Shown in pieces: positions 1 through 11,889 of a stretch of DNA of 64,000 nucleotides. Position 1 is the stretch's first letter, and every line of letters begins with the position of its first letter. The notes under the pieces were generated by a model. That model was given only the letters and a program-made list of their open reading frames with translations, was not told the DNA's origin and did not search any database. Origin of the DNA: Ryuthela nishihirai (taxonomy: Eukaryota > Arthropoda > Arachnida > Araneae > Heptathelidae); NCBI GenBank assembly GCA_038380435.1, contig JAWZYU010000004.1:21922001-21986000 (forward strand), written 5' to 3'. Position numbers and translations under genes: made by a program.

Positions 1-2679
1 CCTTCTAACTTTAACAAATTCGTTAATTAGAGATGTGTAGTCTAGAGTGGCAACCAATGTAGATTCAATAGAAATTAATGACAGATTTCTAAGTTTTGTT
101 TGGCTTATTGAACTTCTTAAGTAGTGTTTTATTAATTTTAATTTGGAAAAACTTCTTTCCCCACTAGCTACAGAGACAGGGAGTGTTAATAAAATTCTCA
201 GAGCTACAACAGTATTCGGATACAAAGTAATTAAGTTATTTTGGCACAAATAATTTAAAACATCCAAAGGTTTCATAGAATATGGTAGCATTCGGGATAC
301 ATCACGTAATTCTTCTTGAAGATCATTTGCATTTATATCTGATTCATTTTCGACCGGAAGTATTGACTGGAGACTGGTACAATAATTTTCTAACGTTTTG
401 TCATCTATATTCTTGAGCTTTAAAATGTCATATAAAAACTGAAAATTTTTGCTATGGGTTTCCAGAAGCGTGAATCATTCATTCAGAGAATTAAGGGTAA
501 TGTCCAGAATATAATTGAAAAATTTCTTTTTTAATTTATTCTCCTCTGCTAAGGGTTGATCGACAGCTTCTTCATAGTCAAATTGACGGTTTTTCCTTCT
601 GGCTCTAACTTCAGTTTCGGCAGGAAATTCTGCACTGCATTCAAGATTTTCTGCCATCTCATTAGCAGCAATTTTCATCTGATCATATCCAGATTGTCTA
701 TAACTTTTCACTTTTTGTATGGTTTCTGATAACATCCTTACACAATCTGACAAATTTATAGTTACAGATTGCAATAGCTTCAAATAAAATATCATACCAA
801 AGAATTACACCGCATATGGCCGAGTGGGTAGCGCGCTTGGCTACTGATCTAAGGGATCTGGGTTCGAGCCCCGGGTAAGGCATGGCTGTTCGTGTCGTTT
901 TTCTGCTGAGGTCCTGCCATCCTCTCAGACCTTCTACTCTGGCATATAAACTGACAGGCTCCTGTCAGACCTCTGTGGCAAGCAGCTGCTTGAGGGGATA
1001 TTAATTAATAAACTTGTAATTTTTAATATTTTTTGCTAATCATCTTGCTTTAACTTTAGTTTCTGCATCTCTGTTGATGTCTTCTATTATTTGGAATAAT
1101 GCATCATAGATTTCGCAAAGTTGAAATCGTAAAGGTTTTAACGCATCTACTGTGCTTGACCACCTAGTAGCACTCAATGGTTTTAGAGTTAATTGTGAAA
1201 CTTTTTTTAGCACTTCCCAACGCTTTGTAGAACCAGAAAAAAAAAGTGTAAAGTTCTTGTACAATGGAAAAAAAAAGTTGTTGTTTCTGTAGAAGAAGAC
1301 GCTGCATCATTAACAACTACGTTTAAAGAATGACATGCGCAGGGCACATAAAATGCCCTTGGATATTTTTCAAATATTCTATTTTGTACACCCTTTCTTA
1401 CTCCTTTCATATTAGCTGCGTTATCATAGCCTTGTCCTCTAAGCCACTTTAACTCAAAACCTATCTTTTCCAAATGTGTCAGAATAAGTTCTGCCAAACC
1501 CTCTCAGGTTGAATCACTAGCTTCAAAAAAACCAATAAAGAATTCTTCAATTTCATATTTATTTTGAATGGAGTTTAAAGCGACAACTCTTATTGTTAAT
1601 GAGAGCTGTTCAATATGACTTACGTCTGGGGTACAATCGGCGATTATCGAAAAATATTTAGCGATTTTTGTTATTTCGACAATTTTGCTTAAAATTACAT
1701 TTCCCATCAAATTCATCAATTCATCTTGTATATTATTGCTTAGATAAGTCACAGACCATTTATCAGACTCGCGTTGAACTCTTCCGATATGTTCTTCCAT
1801 AACTGGATCAAACTCAGAAAGCAATTCTACCAACTTTAGGAAATTTCCGTTATTAGGCTGAAACAAATGTTCAGTTGTTCCACGAAAAGCTAAGCATTGT
1901 GAGGCCAATAGTCTAATTATTGACATAATTCTTTTTAGAACTCCTCTCCAATGCTGAATTTCCATATCCATAATTCGTTGATATTCAACGTCAATAGTTT
2001 TTTTCTGCTTTAATCGAATGTCCAATTCTTTCCATGCTCTAAAAGCATTTCTGTGATTTACAGACTTTTCGTGCATTGTGAGGGCTCATAAGATTTCCCC
2101 AGTCAGAATAACCTTTTTTGGGCCAGTCATATAGCAGACGAATTATCAAATAATATACAACAAAAGCAAAAAACGGCATCATTTGTAACAGAGTAAATCA
2201 ACCAACTTCTCTCAACGACTTCACTATTGCTCAACACTTTCAAATAATGCGAGGGCAAAAATCTACGCCTTCCTTTATTAATAGGAAACTCGAATTCTTT
2301 AATTTGATGTGGACCCCTCTCAACCAGTATTTGAGGAGTTTCAGATGACATGCAGAAAGCATTCCATAATGCAGGATCAGAAGGAATTTCGTTTAATATC
2401 TGCTGGCTGCCACTGCTACCCGGCTCTTGATGAACTTCTGATGGTGTTATTTTTTGGCTCTCTTCAACAACTTCTTCTGGAAGTGATTGGGACGGCACTG
2501 AGTTTTTATTTGCCAAATCCAAAGCAGTAGCTGTTGATGTGGATGTGGACGACTCATCTAAACAGGACTTTTGTACTAAGAATTCCTTCATAACGTAGCT
2601 TAGCTTTCTTCCTTGTTCCTCTTTCTTTAAGCGTTTCTTTTTATACTAACTTAGACAATTTTTTCCTTTTCTGTTCCAT
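1..2679 (-). pseudogene. Broken hAT-superfamily transposase (ZMYM1-like / THAP0-like type), cut by window start
   Basis: This is a relic of a DNA cut-and-paste transposase of the hAT type that often appears in databases as zinc finger MYM-type protein 1-like. A likely original start is the ATG at 2677-2679. The N-terminal part is a basic, Ser/Thr-rich leader. Around 2090-2120 one frame reads KKGYSDWGNL, the usual TTF-type zinc-finger signature. A central catalytic region follows (1504-2076, then 1207-1497 with GYDNAANMKG and CACHSLNVV). The C-terminal hAT dimerisation block lies at about 60-190 (SVASGERSFSKLKLIK). At least three frameshifts are present (near 2120, 1500 and 1265). An in-frame TGA at 475-477 sits between NSLNE and FTLLE, where CGA is likely to have been. 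A SINE interrupts the frame at 811-1012. The last codons run to base 1, so the natural end lies just outside the window. The family assignment is secure; the element is dead. Confidence 0.88.
811..1012 (+). mobile_element. tRNA-derived SINE, family A (full length), inside hAT relic
   Basis: The head is tRNA-like, with an A-box-like GGCCGAGTGGGTAGCGC and a B box GGTTCGAGCCC, ending in GGGTAAGG. A body of about 130 bp contains GACAGGCTCCTGTCAGACC and GCAAGCAGCTGCTTGAGGGG, and the tail is TTAATTAATAAA. Related copies occur at 5691-5903, 17326-17540, 25078-25266 and 55733-55935, with fragments elsewhere. It lies between the pieces of the hAT frame ending near 1040 and resuming near 795, so it inserted after the transposase. 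I see no clear target duplication. The internal pol III promoter boxes are still recognisable here. Confidence 0.85.
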
Positions 2680-3420
2680 ACTGTAATAAAAATATTAAAT
2701 AAAAATTCACAGTCCTTCGCAAAAATGCAACCGGGGGGGGGGGGGGTCATTGAAAATGATTAAATATGATGATGCTTATCAAGCTATTAAAATAGAGTAG
2801 ATAAAATAACGATAGAAATGAGTTGCAAAGCTAGTAAGATTTGTAAGTAACAGAACATAAAATAAATAGATAACGAATATCTGTCAAACTGACGGCTAGC
2901 AGCCGTTTTGACAAATGCCTTTCTTTAACTTGTTATTGTATTGTCTCCACTTCAATGTATATGAATTTGGTAAAAATAGAGCAATAAATAACGAACGCAA
3001 AAGTAGGCAAATGCAAATATTTCCTAAGCAACTCTCTCTCTCATCACACACAGAAGGCAAAAGTAGCCCAATATTACCTAAATAACTTTCTATCTATCAC
3101 ACAGAGGCCCACGTTTCGTACCTGAGATATACCCAGTCCATGCAAATGCTACTTTTTAATTCGAGTCCCTATTGTCATAACATAATCATTTTCAGTGATA
3201 ATAAGTAACTACATTGCTGTAAAAAACAATAATTTTCTTACCTGATCTACTTTTTAAACACAAAAACTGAATTAGTATAAATGCACAAATATTATACTGA
3301 TACAGATATATTATATATCTGATTTACTGATTTAAATACAGCACAGCCTAACTGTAACTAACATTAAAATCAAATATTGTCAATAATTGTAAGCTCAAAG
3401 CAGAACTATCAACACGTAAC
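2680..3420. other. Gene-free AT-rich stretch with a 14-G run
   Basis: No coding potential or known repeat was recognised. A run of 14 G lies at 2733-2746. Short partial duplications are visible around 3000-3110, with GCAAAAGTAG and CAACTCTCTCTCTCATCACACA-like pieces repeated. It may contain the lost 5' flank of the hAT element or of the Tigger relic to the right. Confidence 0.5.
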
Positions 3421-3769
3421 ACGTGCAATTGTCTTTTGTGATAATTGCCGCCTCAGCTTTTAGGAGCGGCCGCGGTATATTACAAACAAAAATAATAACT
3501 TCGCGCTGTCAGATCAAAAGTCTTTCGGCGAGCGCTCACCAACAATGCACTTGCACCAGAAACCGAGATCAAAGGGTACCGAAAGCGCTGAGGCAGAGGC
3601 GTACGATAAATCATAAATCGTATACATCAATATCGGAATAACATAGACCAATATAGAAAAGCGTTGCGTAAAGATTTTTAATTATTAAATGGTTCAAAAT
3701 GTATTTTGATTTCGCTGCTTATGCCGCCCCCCTTACGGTGCCGCCTGATGCGGCCGCCTCTCTGCATCA

Positions 3770-4605
3770 TAGCACGGCACGACCCTGATTATGGACAATG
3801 CCCGGCTACTCCCCTCATCTGGATGATCTTCAACATGATGTTAGAGTGGTTTTTATGCCACCTAACACAACCGCTCTTATTCAACCCATGGATTAGAGTG
3901 CTATTTCAACATTCAAGGTTCACTACCTTAGAACGACATTCGCACAAGCCATCGAAGCGATAGATTCTGATGCTGATATATCTTTGCAAGACTTTTGGAA
4001 GCAATACAACATTCTTCAGTGTAGCAAGAATATTTCGACCGCATGGGAATGTGTAACAAAGAATTGTATGTCGGGGATTTGGAAAAAGTGTCTAAAATTT
4101 TATACGAATACATTTGAAAAATTTGAAAAAGGAGAGAAACTGGAAGTGATTATAGAAAAAATAGTTAAACTTGCAAAAAATCTTAAATTAGAATGTGAAA
4201 TAGAAGACGTAGAGGAGTTGCTAGATTGTGACACAAAAGAACTTTCAGATGAAGAGTTGATTGAATTGGAAGCACAGAGAGTGGCAGAGGAAAAAGCGAG
4301 AAAGAAGAAGGGGGGAGGGCAGAAAAGAAATTCACCGCAAAGGGTTTATCAGATTCTTTTTCGCAATTGAACTCTCGCCAGTTTCGAAACAATGAACCCT
4401 AATGTCGAACGATTCACAAAGGTTGAACGTATCATTCAAGATGCTTTGTTTTGTTATCGTGAGATATATGAAGAAAAAAAGAAACAAACTGTTCAAACAA
4501 AGCTCAGCAAAAAAAATACAATATGAGGACATCAAGAAAACATCTCCTACCTCAATCCAAGAACATGACCCTAACGATCCAGAACCCAGCACAAGCACAG
4601 ATTAA
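3770..4605 (+). pseudogene. Tigger/pogo-type transposase relic (C-terminal half)
   Basis: This is a DDE transposase of the Tc1/mariner superfamily, Tigger (pogo) branch. It shows MDNA at about 3790, then after a frameshift PGYSPHLDDLQ. Next comes the hallmark VVFMPPNTTALIQPMD (3840-3893), with the following Gln codon changed to TAG. The C-terminal region, DFWKQYNILQCSKNI and NCMSGIWKKCLKFY with an acidic segment EDVEELLDCDTKELSDEELI, occupies 3984-4350. A further frameshift leads to the tail VERFTKVERIIQ / EIYEEKKKQTVQT (4400-4480). The N-terminal DNA-binding half and the first catalytic Asp are not visible. Upstream 3420-3700 is GC-richer but unassigned. The family call is firm from the PPNTT..QPMD motif; the copy is non-functional. 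Confidence 0.85.
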
Positions 4606-4799
4606 AAAATGATTTTTTAAATTTCATTTGTATTAATTTTTACATTAATTTTGGATTGTATTTTTGTGCTTACAGTTACAGTATTTACAGTATTATTTTT
4701 CACATTATGTAGAATATACGTAATTATAAATATAGAAGATTATAAAAATAAATTATAAATATGATAAAAAGATTAGAAAGGTTAAAATACTGTTGAGAA

Positions 4800-4882
4800 A
4801 TATACTGCTCACAAAAATTAGAGGATATTTCAAAATGAATATGAAGCGATAATATATCCCCTAATTTTTGTGAGCAATATAT
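4800..4882. mobile_element. Short mariner/Tc1-type MITE (83 bp)
   Basis: Two 29-bp arms, 4800-4828 and 4854-4882, are inverted copies with only two mismatches (core ACTGCTCACAAAAATTAG). They flank a 25-bp AT-rich centre and sit in TA-rich sequence. The terminal motif resembles Tc1/mariner inverted repeats starting near a TA target. There is no coding capacity. It lies between the Tigger relic and its probable right end. Confidence 0.75.
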
Positions 4883-4887
4883 ATGAA

Positions 4888-4960
4888 CGACTTACGGCCA
4901 GATCGATTTACGACCTGTTAAGTCTGAACGGAAGTCGGTCGTAAGTCGAAGACCAAGTGT
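4888..4960. repeat. Probable right-terminal inverted-repeat segment of the Tigger relic
   Basis: The segment contains CGACTTAC near 4888 and GTAAGTCGAAGACC near 4940, so it is internally palindromic (CGACTTAC...GTAAGTCG). It ends with ACCAAGTGTA. Tigger elements commonly carry GTAAGTCG-rich termini, and this lies about 280 bp past the end of the Tigger-like frame, so it is probably the 3' terminus. No matching left terminus was found. Confidence 0.5.
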
Positions 4961-4963
4961 ATA

Positions 4964-5680
4964 GTGTTGATTTACCCTCAAGATGAGGAAAAGAGTTCAG
5001 AGGCACTCAAGAAAGAAATAATTAATAATCTAGATCCAACAAAAATGAAAATTGGCATTAATGTCAAAAATATTTTAGAAGGTGATGTATTGGTGGAATG
5101 TACAAATGAATTTGACAAAAAGATTTTGAAAACAGAAATCCAACGTAGTGCAGTCTTAAAAGACAAAGTCCAAGCTAGAGAACCAAAAAAGAAATTGCCA
5201 CAAATCATCATATATGATGTAGATGGCGAGATTGATGTCTCACTAGTAGAAAGACTTAAAAGTGCAAAATGTATTATTAATGGATTATTAATGGTATTAT
5301 TAATGGATTCGATGGAGGCAAAATTCTCCATTAAGAGTAAAAATAATAAGAAGCACTAGATAGTGCAAATAGACTCGGAAAGCTTTAAAACTTTAATGAA
5401 AGAGAAAAAGGTCAATGTGGGATGGTCCAGCTTAAATGTAAAAGAATACCTAAAGGTGGTGAGATGTTTTAAGTGCAATAGATGGTCATTTTCAAGCAAA
5501 ATGCTCAGATCAAGCATGTGGTAAATGTGGTCAGTCTTATCTTGTGTTAATTGTAAAGCAGCCAACGATAAATTTAAGCTCAAATTGAATGTCCAACATT
5601 TTAGCTTAGATGTGAAGTGTTTCTGTTATAAAAGAGAGTTGGATTTATTGATAAAGTGCATTCAATACTGAGGTAATTTA
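4964..5680 (+). pseudogene. ORF1 (gag-like, zinc-knuckle) relic of a Jockey/I-type LINE
   Basis: The first frame (4964-5359) reads IYPQDEEKSSEALKKEI, GINVKNILEGDVLVEC and REPKKKLPQIIIYDVDGEID. This is the typical RNA-binding ORF1 layout of arthropod non-LTR retrotransposons. A small duplication/frameshift sits around 5275-5310 (NGLLMVLLMD). The frame then resumes with VQIDSESFKTLMKE, VNVGWSSLNVKEYLKVV and a damaged CCHC knuckle (RCFKCN...GHFQAKCSDQACGKCGQ) at about 5460-5540. It ends with CFCYKRELDLLIKC before 5680. ORF2 is absent because the sequence runs directly into a SINE. ORF1 would bind element RNA in the RNP; this one is broken. Confidence 0.8.
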
Positions 5681-5690
5681 CATAGGGATA

Positions 5691-5903
5691 AATAAAAAAA
5701 TAAATAAATACCCCCTCAAGCAGCTGCTTGCCACAGAGGTCTGGCAGGAGCCTGTCAGTTTATATGCCATAGTAGAAGGTCTGAGAGGATGGCAGGACCT
5801 CAACAGAAAAACAACAAGTACATCCATGCCGGACCCGGGGCTCGAACCCAGGTCCCTTTAAATCAGTAGCCAAGCGCACTAACCACTCGGCCACAGGATG
5901 ACA
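5691..5903 (-). mobile_element. SINE family A, full length, with target-site duplication
   Basis: Reading on the minus strand it has the A box GGCCGAGTGGTTAG, the B box GGTTCGAGCCCC, the shared body and a (TTTA)n tail (AAATAAATAAATA on plus). ATAGGGATA is repeated at 5682-5690 and 5905-5913 on either side, within a slightly longer imperfect match. This is consistent with a target-primed insertion into the LINE ORF1 relic. Confidence 0.85.
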
Positions 5904-5913
5904 TATAGGGATA

Positions 5914-7640
5914 TCTTTCAAAGTTGTTGTGGGAGAAAAGTTTGTCATCTTGAGCAACATATTTTAAATTTGTTGAAAACATATTAGGTTAAGGTAGTTA
6001 GTCTAAATGAATTAATGAAATATATTAGCTTCAGTTCAGAGTAATAACTTATAACATGTAACATTATCTGAAAAGCAAAATATTCTTTCATTTCATAATA
6101 TGATAATATATTTGCTTGATAACTATTATTCTTATTAATATTTGACTATTGTAATTTTCATACTCAACAGATAGTCAAAGTGAAATCTTATTATAACACA
6201 TAGGTAAACTGCTCATCATTGAAATTGCTCCACCTACAAAGAATGGATGGTGACCACATGATTTGCGTGCTGAATTGAGATGTGTATGGCGTAACTGATT
6301 TGAATATCAAGCCAATTGGTAGAGGAACCATCCAATAACATATCAGATATCATGATGATGTAGGAATCTGAAGTGGCTATAAAATCCAGAGGATATAAAA
6401 CTGCAAGAAAGGCATGTTTTGTACAGCTGACATAATTTGGAAGTGGTAATATCATTGTTAAGAGGTTAAAAGGTCGTCAGAAGTTGGGTAGTCAACATGT
6501 CAAAATGCTTTATTTCGGTCACAATGCCACAAAAATATTTTTTTGCCAGTCACTTTAGAATAAAGTTTCAAAACTCCGTTGTTTACTTGTGAAAAACGTT
6601 CAAATTATCTTTCCCACAATTTGCATGCATTCCAAGAAACTTCATACTTTAAGTATTAAATAACAAAATCGTCCTTTTCCAAATCATAAGAGTAGAAAAC
6701 CGTTAGTAATAAACCATTGATATTAGTAGTTACTAATATCATTATGTTACTATGATACATAAATAATGATGGTACAGAGAGAAATTACCCCCTTTTCAGA
6801 GTATTTTCTCTCCTGCTAACTGAAAGTGAACTTTAAAAGAATATGGAGTTTGAGGAACACATTATATTGTCAAACCTACCAGAATACTTCCATTTTATGT
6901 GAATGGAAAATCACATTTAAAATTTTACACAATTTTAACAAACACAATTTTAAAAATAATCCTTTTAGAGAAAAATGCCACGAGATAAATTATATACAGG
7001 TAAATCCCATTAAAATGTGATCTGATAGAACATGATTCCGCTTATAACGAGATGCAAGTGTGGCTCCTTTTTTTTGTCATATGAAAAGTAATTTTTTACT
7101 CAAGAACTACATATTGGATTCCTTGTGTAGTTTTGTGTACACATGGGTGATATGGCAATTTAAAAACGCGAACATAACTACCAATACAACCGCATGGAAA
7201 GCTGCAAATGGTAACAAAATGTGTGTATTTATCGTACACTCTTTATTACTGGTTTTAAATACTTTATCGTACATGATTGAAACAATGCAATATGTCATAT
7301 TAATTTAATTTTAATGTAATAATATTGTTTACTTGATTTTTCCGTGAATTCTTCTATTACAATTTATAGAATGCAAAAAAGCGTTAAAGACAATTTGATA
7401 TAGTTGGTCAATGTATGATGTTCGAATGACAAAAAAATGGCTTGAATTTTTGCTAACACGATCCCGCTTATATCACAATGAAATTCTTTGGACCCTGAGC
7501 ACCATGTTATAATGGGATTTATCTGTACTTTATTCCAAACAAATTTATCCAAATCTCAATTTTAATAAATATTTAGTATTTAAAAAGTTATTAAAACTGA
7601 AATATTTGAAGTAAATGCTGCTGTTAGACTCATTATCAAA
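5914..7640. other. No recognisable gene
   Basis: AT-rich sequence with only short open frames that lack family motifs or codon-like bias. Nothing I can support was seen on either strand. Confidence 0.5.
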
Positions 7641-8335
7641 GAAATTCGAATTTAGGATGATTGGGAAAATCCAAATAGTAATATTTCATTAGTACCTATC
7701 AGACACAAAAATAATTTATCATTTATCTCTTAAAGCAAAAATGATAAATTCTCCACCACGACTACCTAAGAATAAGGGGGTAAATCATTGCTCCCAATGT
7801 TTTTGACCATTGCACTTTACTATCAAAATTTCAAACTTCTATTAGAAACAAGTCATTTGCAATATTCATTTAAAATTTTGGCATTTTCCAATTTATTCCA
7901 CCATTAGATTTTGAATTTTTTTGTTTTCCACCTTTAGTGCTGTTTAACACAAGAAATTTGAACTAATGAATGATTGGGAAAATTCAAATAGTAATATCGC
8001 ATTAGTATCTATTATAACACAAAAAGAAATTTCATTTATCTCTTAAAATAAAAAAGCTGCATTTTTACACCACCCAGCTGGGATTAAGAGGGCAAATCAC
8101 TGCTGCCAATGAAAAGCTCTGGACCATCACCCTCTACCAGCAAAATTTAAAATTTCTAAACATTAAATGGATCGTTTGCAATATTGGTTCAAAGTTTTGG
8201 CTCTTTCCATATTTTTTTTCCACTGTTAGAGAGCACTATTAGAGCTATTCGAAGGTTCTGAAGAAAATGCAAATTGCAATAATTCATCAATATTTGTCCA
8301 ACCCAAAAGTAATTTTTATCTCTGAAAATAAAAAA
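7641..8335 (+). repeat. Diverged tandem repeat, unit about 285-315 bp, ~2.3 copies
   Basis: The segment GATTGGGAAAATCCAAATAG...ATTTATCTCTTAAAG at about 7655-7742 recurs at about 7970-8053 with GATTGGGAAAATTCAAATAG. It recurs again, shorter and more diverged, at about 8254-8335. The intervening parts also align: TTTGCAATATTCATTTAAAA against TTTGCAATATTGGTTCAAAG, and GGGGGTAAATCATTGCT against GAGGGCAAATCACTGCT. No coding content is visible. It could be a short satellite block or duplicated 3' UTR modules. Confidence 0.75.
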
Positions 8336-10570
8336 AAAGTGAATGTCTGTGAAGACAAAGTGAAAGCACTATCTAGTTAATTTAAACCAGATAAAAAGTA
8401 TGACTATGAAGCAAGAAACAAGTGTTTTTTTTTTCCTTTTTAAAATTGTAATTATGAATAAGATACATTACAATACTTTTATCGAGTACAAAAAATGCTG
8501 AAGATTTCCTTTGAAATCCATCATGTTTACCCAAAAACATTATGCAACTTTTGAAAAAATATACTTCTTGGTAATAACTATTAAATTTTATAACTCTGAC
8601 CTAGCATTTATTTTCCCTGAAAAATGGAAATGAATTTTAAATGTAACTGTACATAAACATGGTTGACTGAAAGAACTTTTCAACTTAAAAATTGACTATT
8701 ATTTAATTTTGCTTATATTAATCCAGATCACGAGAATCATTACCTATTTTTTTAAACAAGTGGAAACAGCTTTTGCACTTATTTTCTACAATTTTCTGAT
8801 AATTTATGATTTGGATCAACAATGTCGAATCATTTGAAATTTTTAAAAGTATTGTAGTAAGTTGATGAAAATATCAGACATTTCAATTATTTACACATGT
8901 ACACGCGACATTTTCAGTCATAATAATAAAGGCAAAAGAAAAATCGATCTCTTTCAACTACAAGATTAATTAAAACACTTCACAACTGCTATGAAAAAAT
9001 TAAAAACAAAATGTAAAAGGACAGCAAATAGTCAATACAAAGATACTATATGGTACATAAATAATGATGTAAGAGTTTTGCCCTATTACCTTGAGTAAAG
9101 TATTCATTGCCATACCTAATAAACACATTCCATGCTGATAAATCACACAATATAACTAAGTATATCACTACAAAAACATTATAAAATTGAACACTACTTC
9201 TGACTAGGGCACAAACGAAAAAAATATTGTTTCTTAAAACTAAATTATCTTAACCAGATAAACATTCAAAATAACAACATAATGGTGAAAACTTGAATGA
9301 TACATTGGCACTCTGTCAAAAATATCTGGTATGGAAACCTTATTTCAGACAATGACATTTGGATGAGAACCTTCAGATACCTATGAAATATGAATAATAA
9401 TTTTTAAGCTAAAATTCAACAGAATAAAATTGCAAAGAGAGGTATTTGTATCTGGATTAATATATACATATTTTAGCAATTATTAAAGTGCTACAATATA
9501 TTAATTTTCTACTCTTTACTACTATTATCTTTCTCTCATACGGTGGTGTCCAATACGTTCACCATTTGGCAAATAGGTCACTGCACTGTGGTGAATGCAT
9601 GAATAAGAAATAATATTAATTATAACTACTTATCTAATTATTAATATTTAATGTGGCAAATATGGTAATAAGACAATCACAAGTGTGGTGAACTTTATGG
9701 TGAGCTTCAAATTTTTATTGGGCATCACTGCTCAAATATATATCCAAGAAAAACAGATCAATCCACAAATCTTGAAAATTAATTTTCTCTCATCCAGCAA
9801 ATGACAATGAAGCTGCTTTGAACAGTATATAATTTGCCACCTCCGAAATTTTAGTTATCATTGACAATCAAAATGATCATGACATTCATTATATTTTGAT
9901 AATCCTACATGAAAAATCATGCTTCATAAACTAATTTTTATACCTTAAGTTTTCAAAAGATAAAATTACAACTGTAGTTTAATTAGTAATTAAATGATAA
10001 CACTATACCAACTTCTCATTTTACTCACAAACATAAATTTTCCACATATTTTGGGAAAGTTTCAAAAAGAATTATGACACAATTAAAAAAACACATTTCA
10101 AGGATAGAATGACTTTCATATTTAAAAGCAACATTGGTAACACAAAAAATGTAGAGTTGTACAGTGTGTGTAATGCTAGTGCACACACATACATAAAGAA
10201 CTAACAGAAATCTATATATATATAGAATACAGGACCAATGATCTAGTGTTGAAAAATATAACATTCTTCATTGAGTATTTTGCTACACTTCAAGACTTCA
10301 TAAACAGCACCTCAGTGAAGGTCAGCAAAACTCATCACACTTGCACACTGATTAGGCAAAAAAAGTTGGGACTTCCCATGTTATGTTAGTGAAATGCAAA
10401 ATTTGAAGCACTCCAACTTCTAAAAAATTTTTACTGGGAAATATAACTGGGGACAATGATTGAAACAATCAGCTTTATCCCAATTGCAACTCCAAAAAAA
10501 TACTTGCTTAGTATATCAAGTGCTAAAGAAGCTGAAATAGTCAACAGAAAACTGCTGTTAAATTTTCAAT
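8336..10570. other. No recognisable gene
   Basis: Long AT-rich stretch with scattered short frames only. No splice-bounded exon, transposase, RT or RNA-gene motif was recognised. Confidence 0.5.
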
Positions 10571-11586
10571 TAATTTAATTTTCACAATATTTAGCTGTAC
10601 ATTACAGTCTGAGTCACTGTCTCCCCTACCCAGTAATTACAATTCACCTTTTACTCAATCACAGGTATGTTGTTTTTAACACAAGATCCCAGATGGTAAG
10701 TATTAAAATCTAATTTCTACTAAATAATAGTAATATAATACTACCAGTTCAGTTGTCTGTAGTGCTGGTTCACTCAGTTGATTTTTGGTGCTGATGTTTC
10801 AGCCTTGATGTACGTATTCGGCTATGATGTTTGAGCTGAGATGCTGCTAAAGCTGAGACACTCTGAACATGCTGTATGATTCAGCGATGTCGATGTTGTT
10901 TAGTTGATGTTGTACTAGCTGAAACAGTCACTTAAATCTTCTCTGTTGGGGCAATGATTTAAGGCTACCAGTCCTTTGATGTTAAGTTTCAACTATTGCA
11001 CATTATATTCGAAGGTTTAAACACTTTTTAGCTTTCAGGTGGTGATTATTTCAAACAGGGAGGGTCTGTGACTCAAATTAAAAAAAGAGGTTCTATAGAA
11101 CCCTTAACATAACATGCAAACATTTTTAACATTGAAAGTTTAAATTTCAAAACTAAATGTTTAAAAATATTAAAAACAGACATCTATGCACATGTTAAAA
11201 ACAGAACATTAATGCACATTACAACATCAACCTAAACAACATCGACATCACTGAATCATACAGCATGTTCAGGGTGTCTCAACTTTAGTAGCATCTCAGC
11301 TCAAACATCATAGCCGAATATGTATATCAAAGCCGAAACATCAGCACCAAGAATCAACTGAGTGAACCAGCACTACAGACAACTGAACTGGTAATATTTC
11401 TCCTGTCTCCTTTACACTAAAGATAGACTTTAGTAGAAATTAGAATTTAATACTTAACATCTGGGATCTTGTGCTAAAAACAACATATCTGTGATTGAGT
11501 AAAAGGTGAATTGTAATTACTGGGCAGGGGAGACAGTTAGTGACTCAGATTGTAATGTACAGCTAAATATCCTGAAAATTAAATTA
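10571..11586. mobile_element. 1-kb foldback element with ~345-bp inverted arms
   Basis: The left arm (10571-10914) and right arm (11220-11586) are imperfect inverted copies over their full length. Ends are TAATTTAATTTTCA and TGAAAATTAAATTA, and the inner ends are GTTGATGTTGTA and TACAACATCAAC. The loop is 305 bp (10915-11219). The right arm has a small insertion near 11400-11430. No transposase was seen. This resembles a foldback or long-TIR non-autonomous DNA transposon. Clear target duplications are not visible because the flanks are low complexity. Confidence 0.82.
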
Positions 11587-11773
11587 GTAGTAATTAGCTG
11601 TGGTTTGTACTTTATTTAATAAAATTTCAATTAGTCTTTTACAGTGATTAGTTAAATATGAAAAAATCCATCACACATGGATTTTTTTTTACACTTGCCT
11701 AATTACTACAAAATGACTATGACTGTAGTGAGATTCCTTCCTTCCTATCAATATGCCTCCTTTAAAAAATTTA

Positions 11774-11872
11774 CCCCTCAAGCAGTTGCTTGCCACTGAG
11801 GTTTGATATGAGCCTACCAATTTAATACCCCACAGAGGGCTGTAAGAATGGTGAGACCTCCACAAAAAACTT
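11774..11872 (-). mobile_element. SINE family A fragment, diverged
   Basis: The plus strand reads CCCCTCAAGCAGTTGCTTGCC, then a degraded body to about 11872. The tRNA-like head is missing. It is older than the other copies, judging by many substitutions. Confidence 0.65.
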
Positions 11873-11889
11873 ACACTGACATAAGTCAA

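Noticed and set aside
811..890. A functional tRNA gene
   Set aside because: The tRNA-like head has good A and B boxes but continues into a repeated body and tail found in many copies. It is a SINE.
3423..3641. An N-terminal part of the Tigger transposase
   Set aside because: The 72-residue frame is basic and GC-richer than its surroundings, but it shows no CENP-B-type helix-turn-helix motif.
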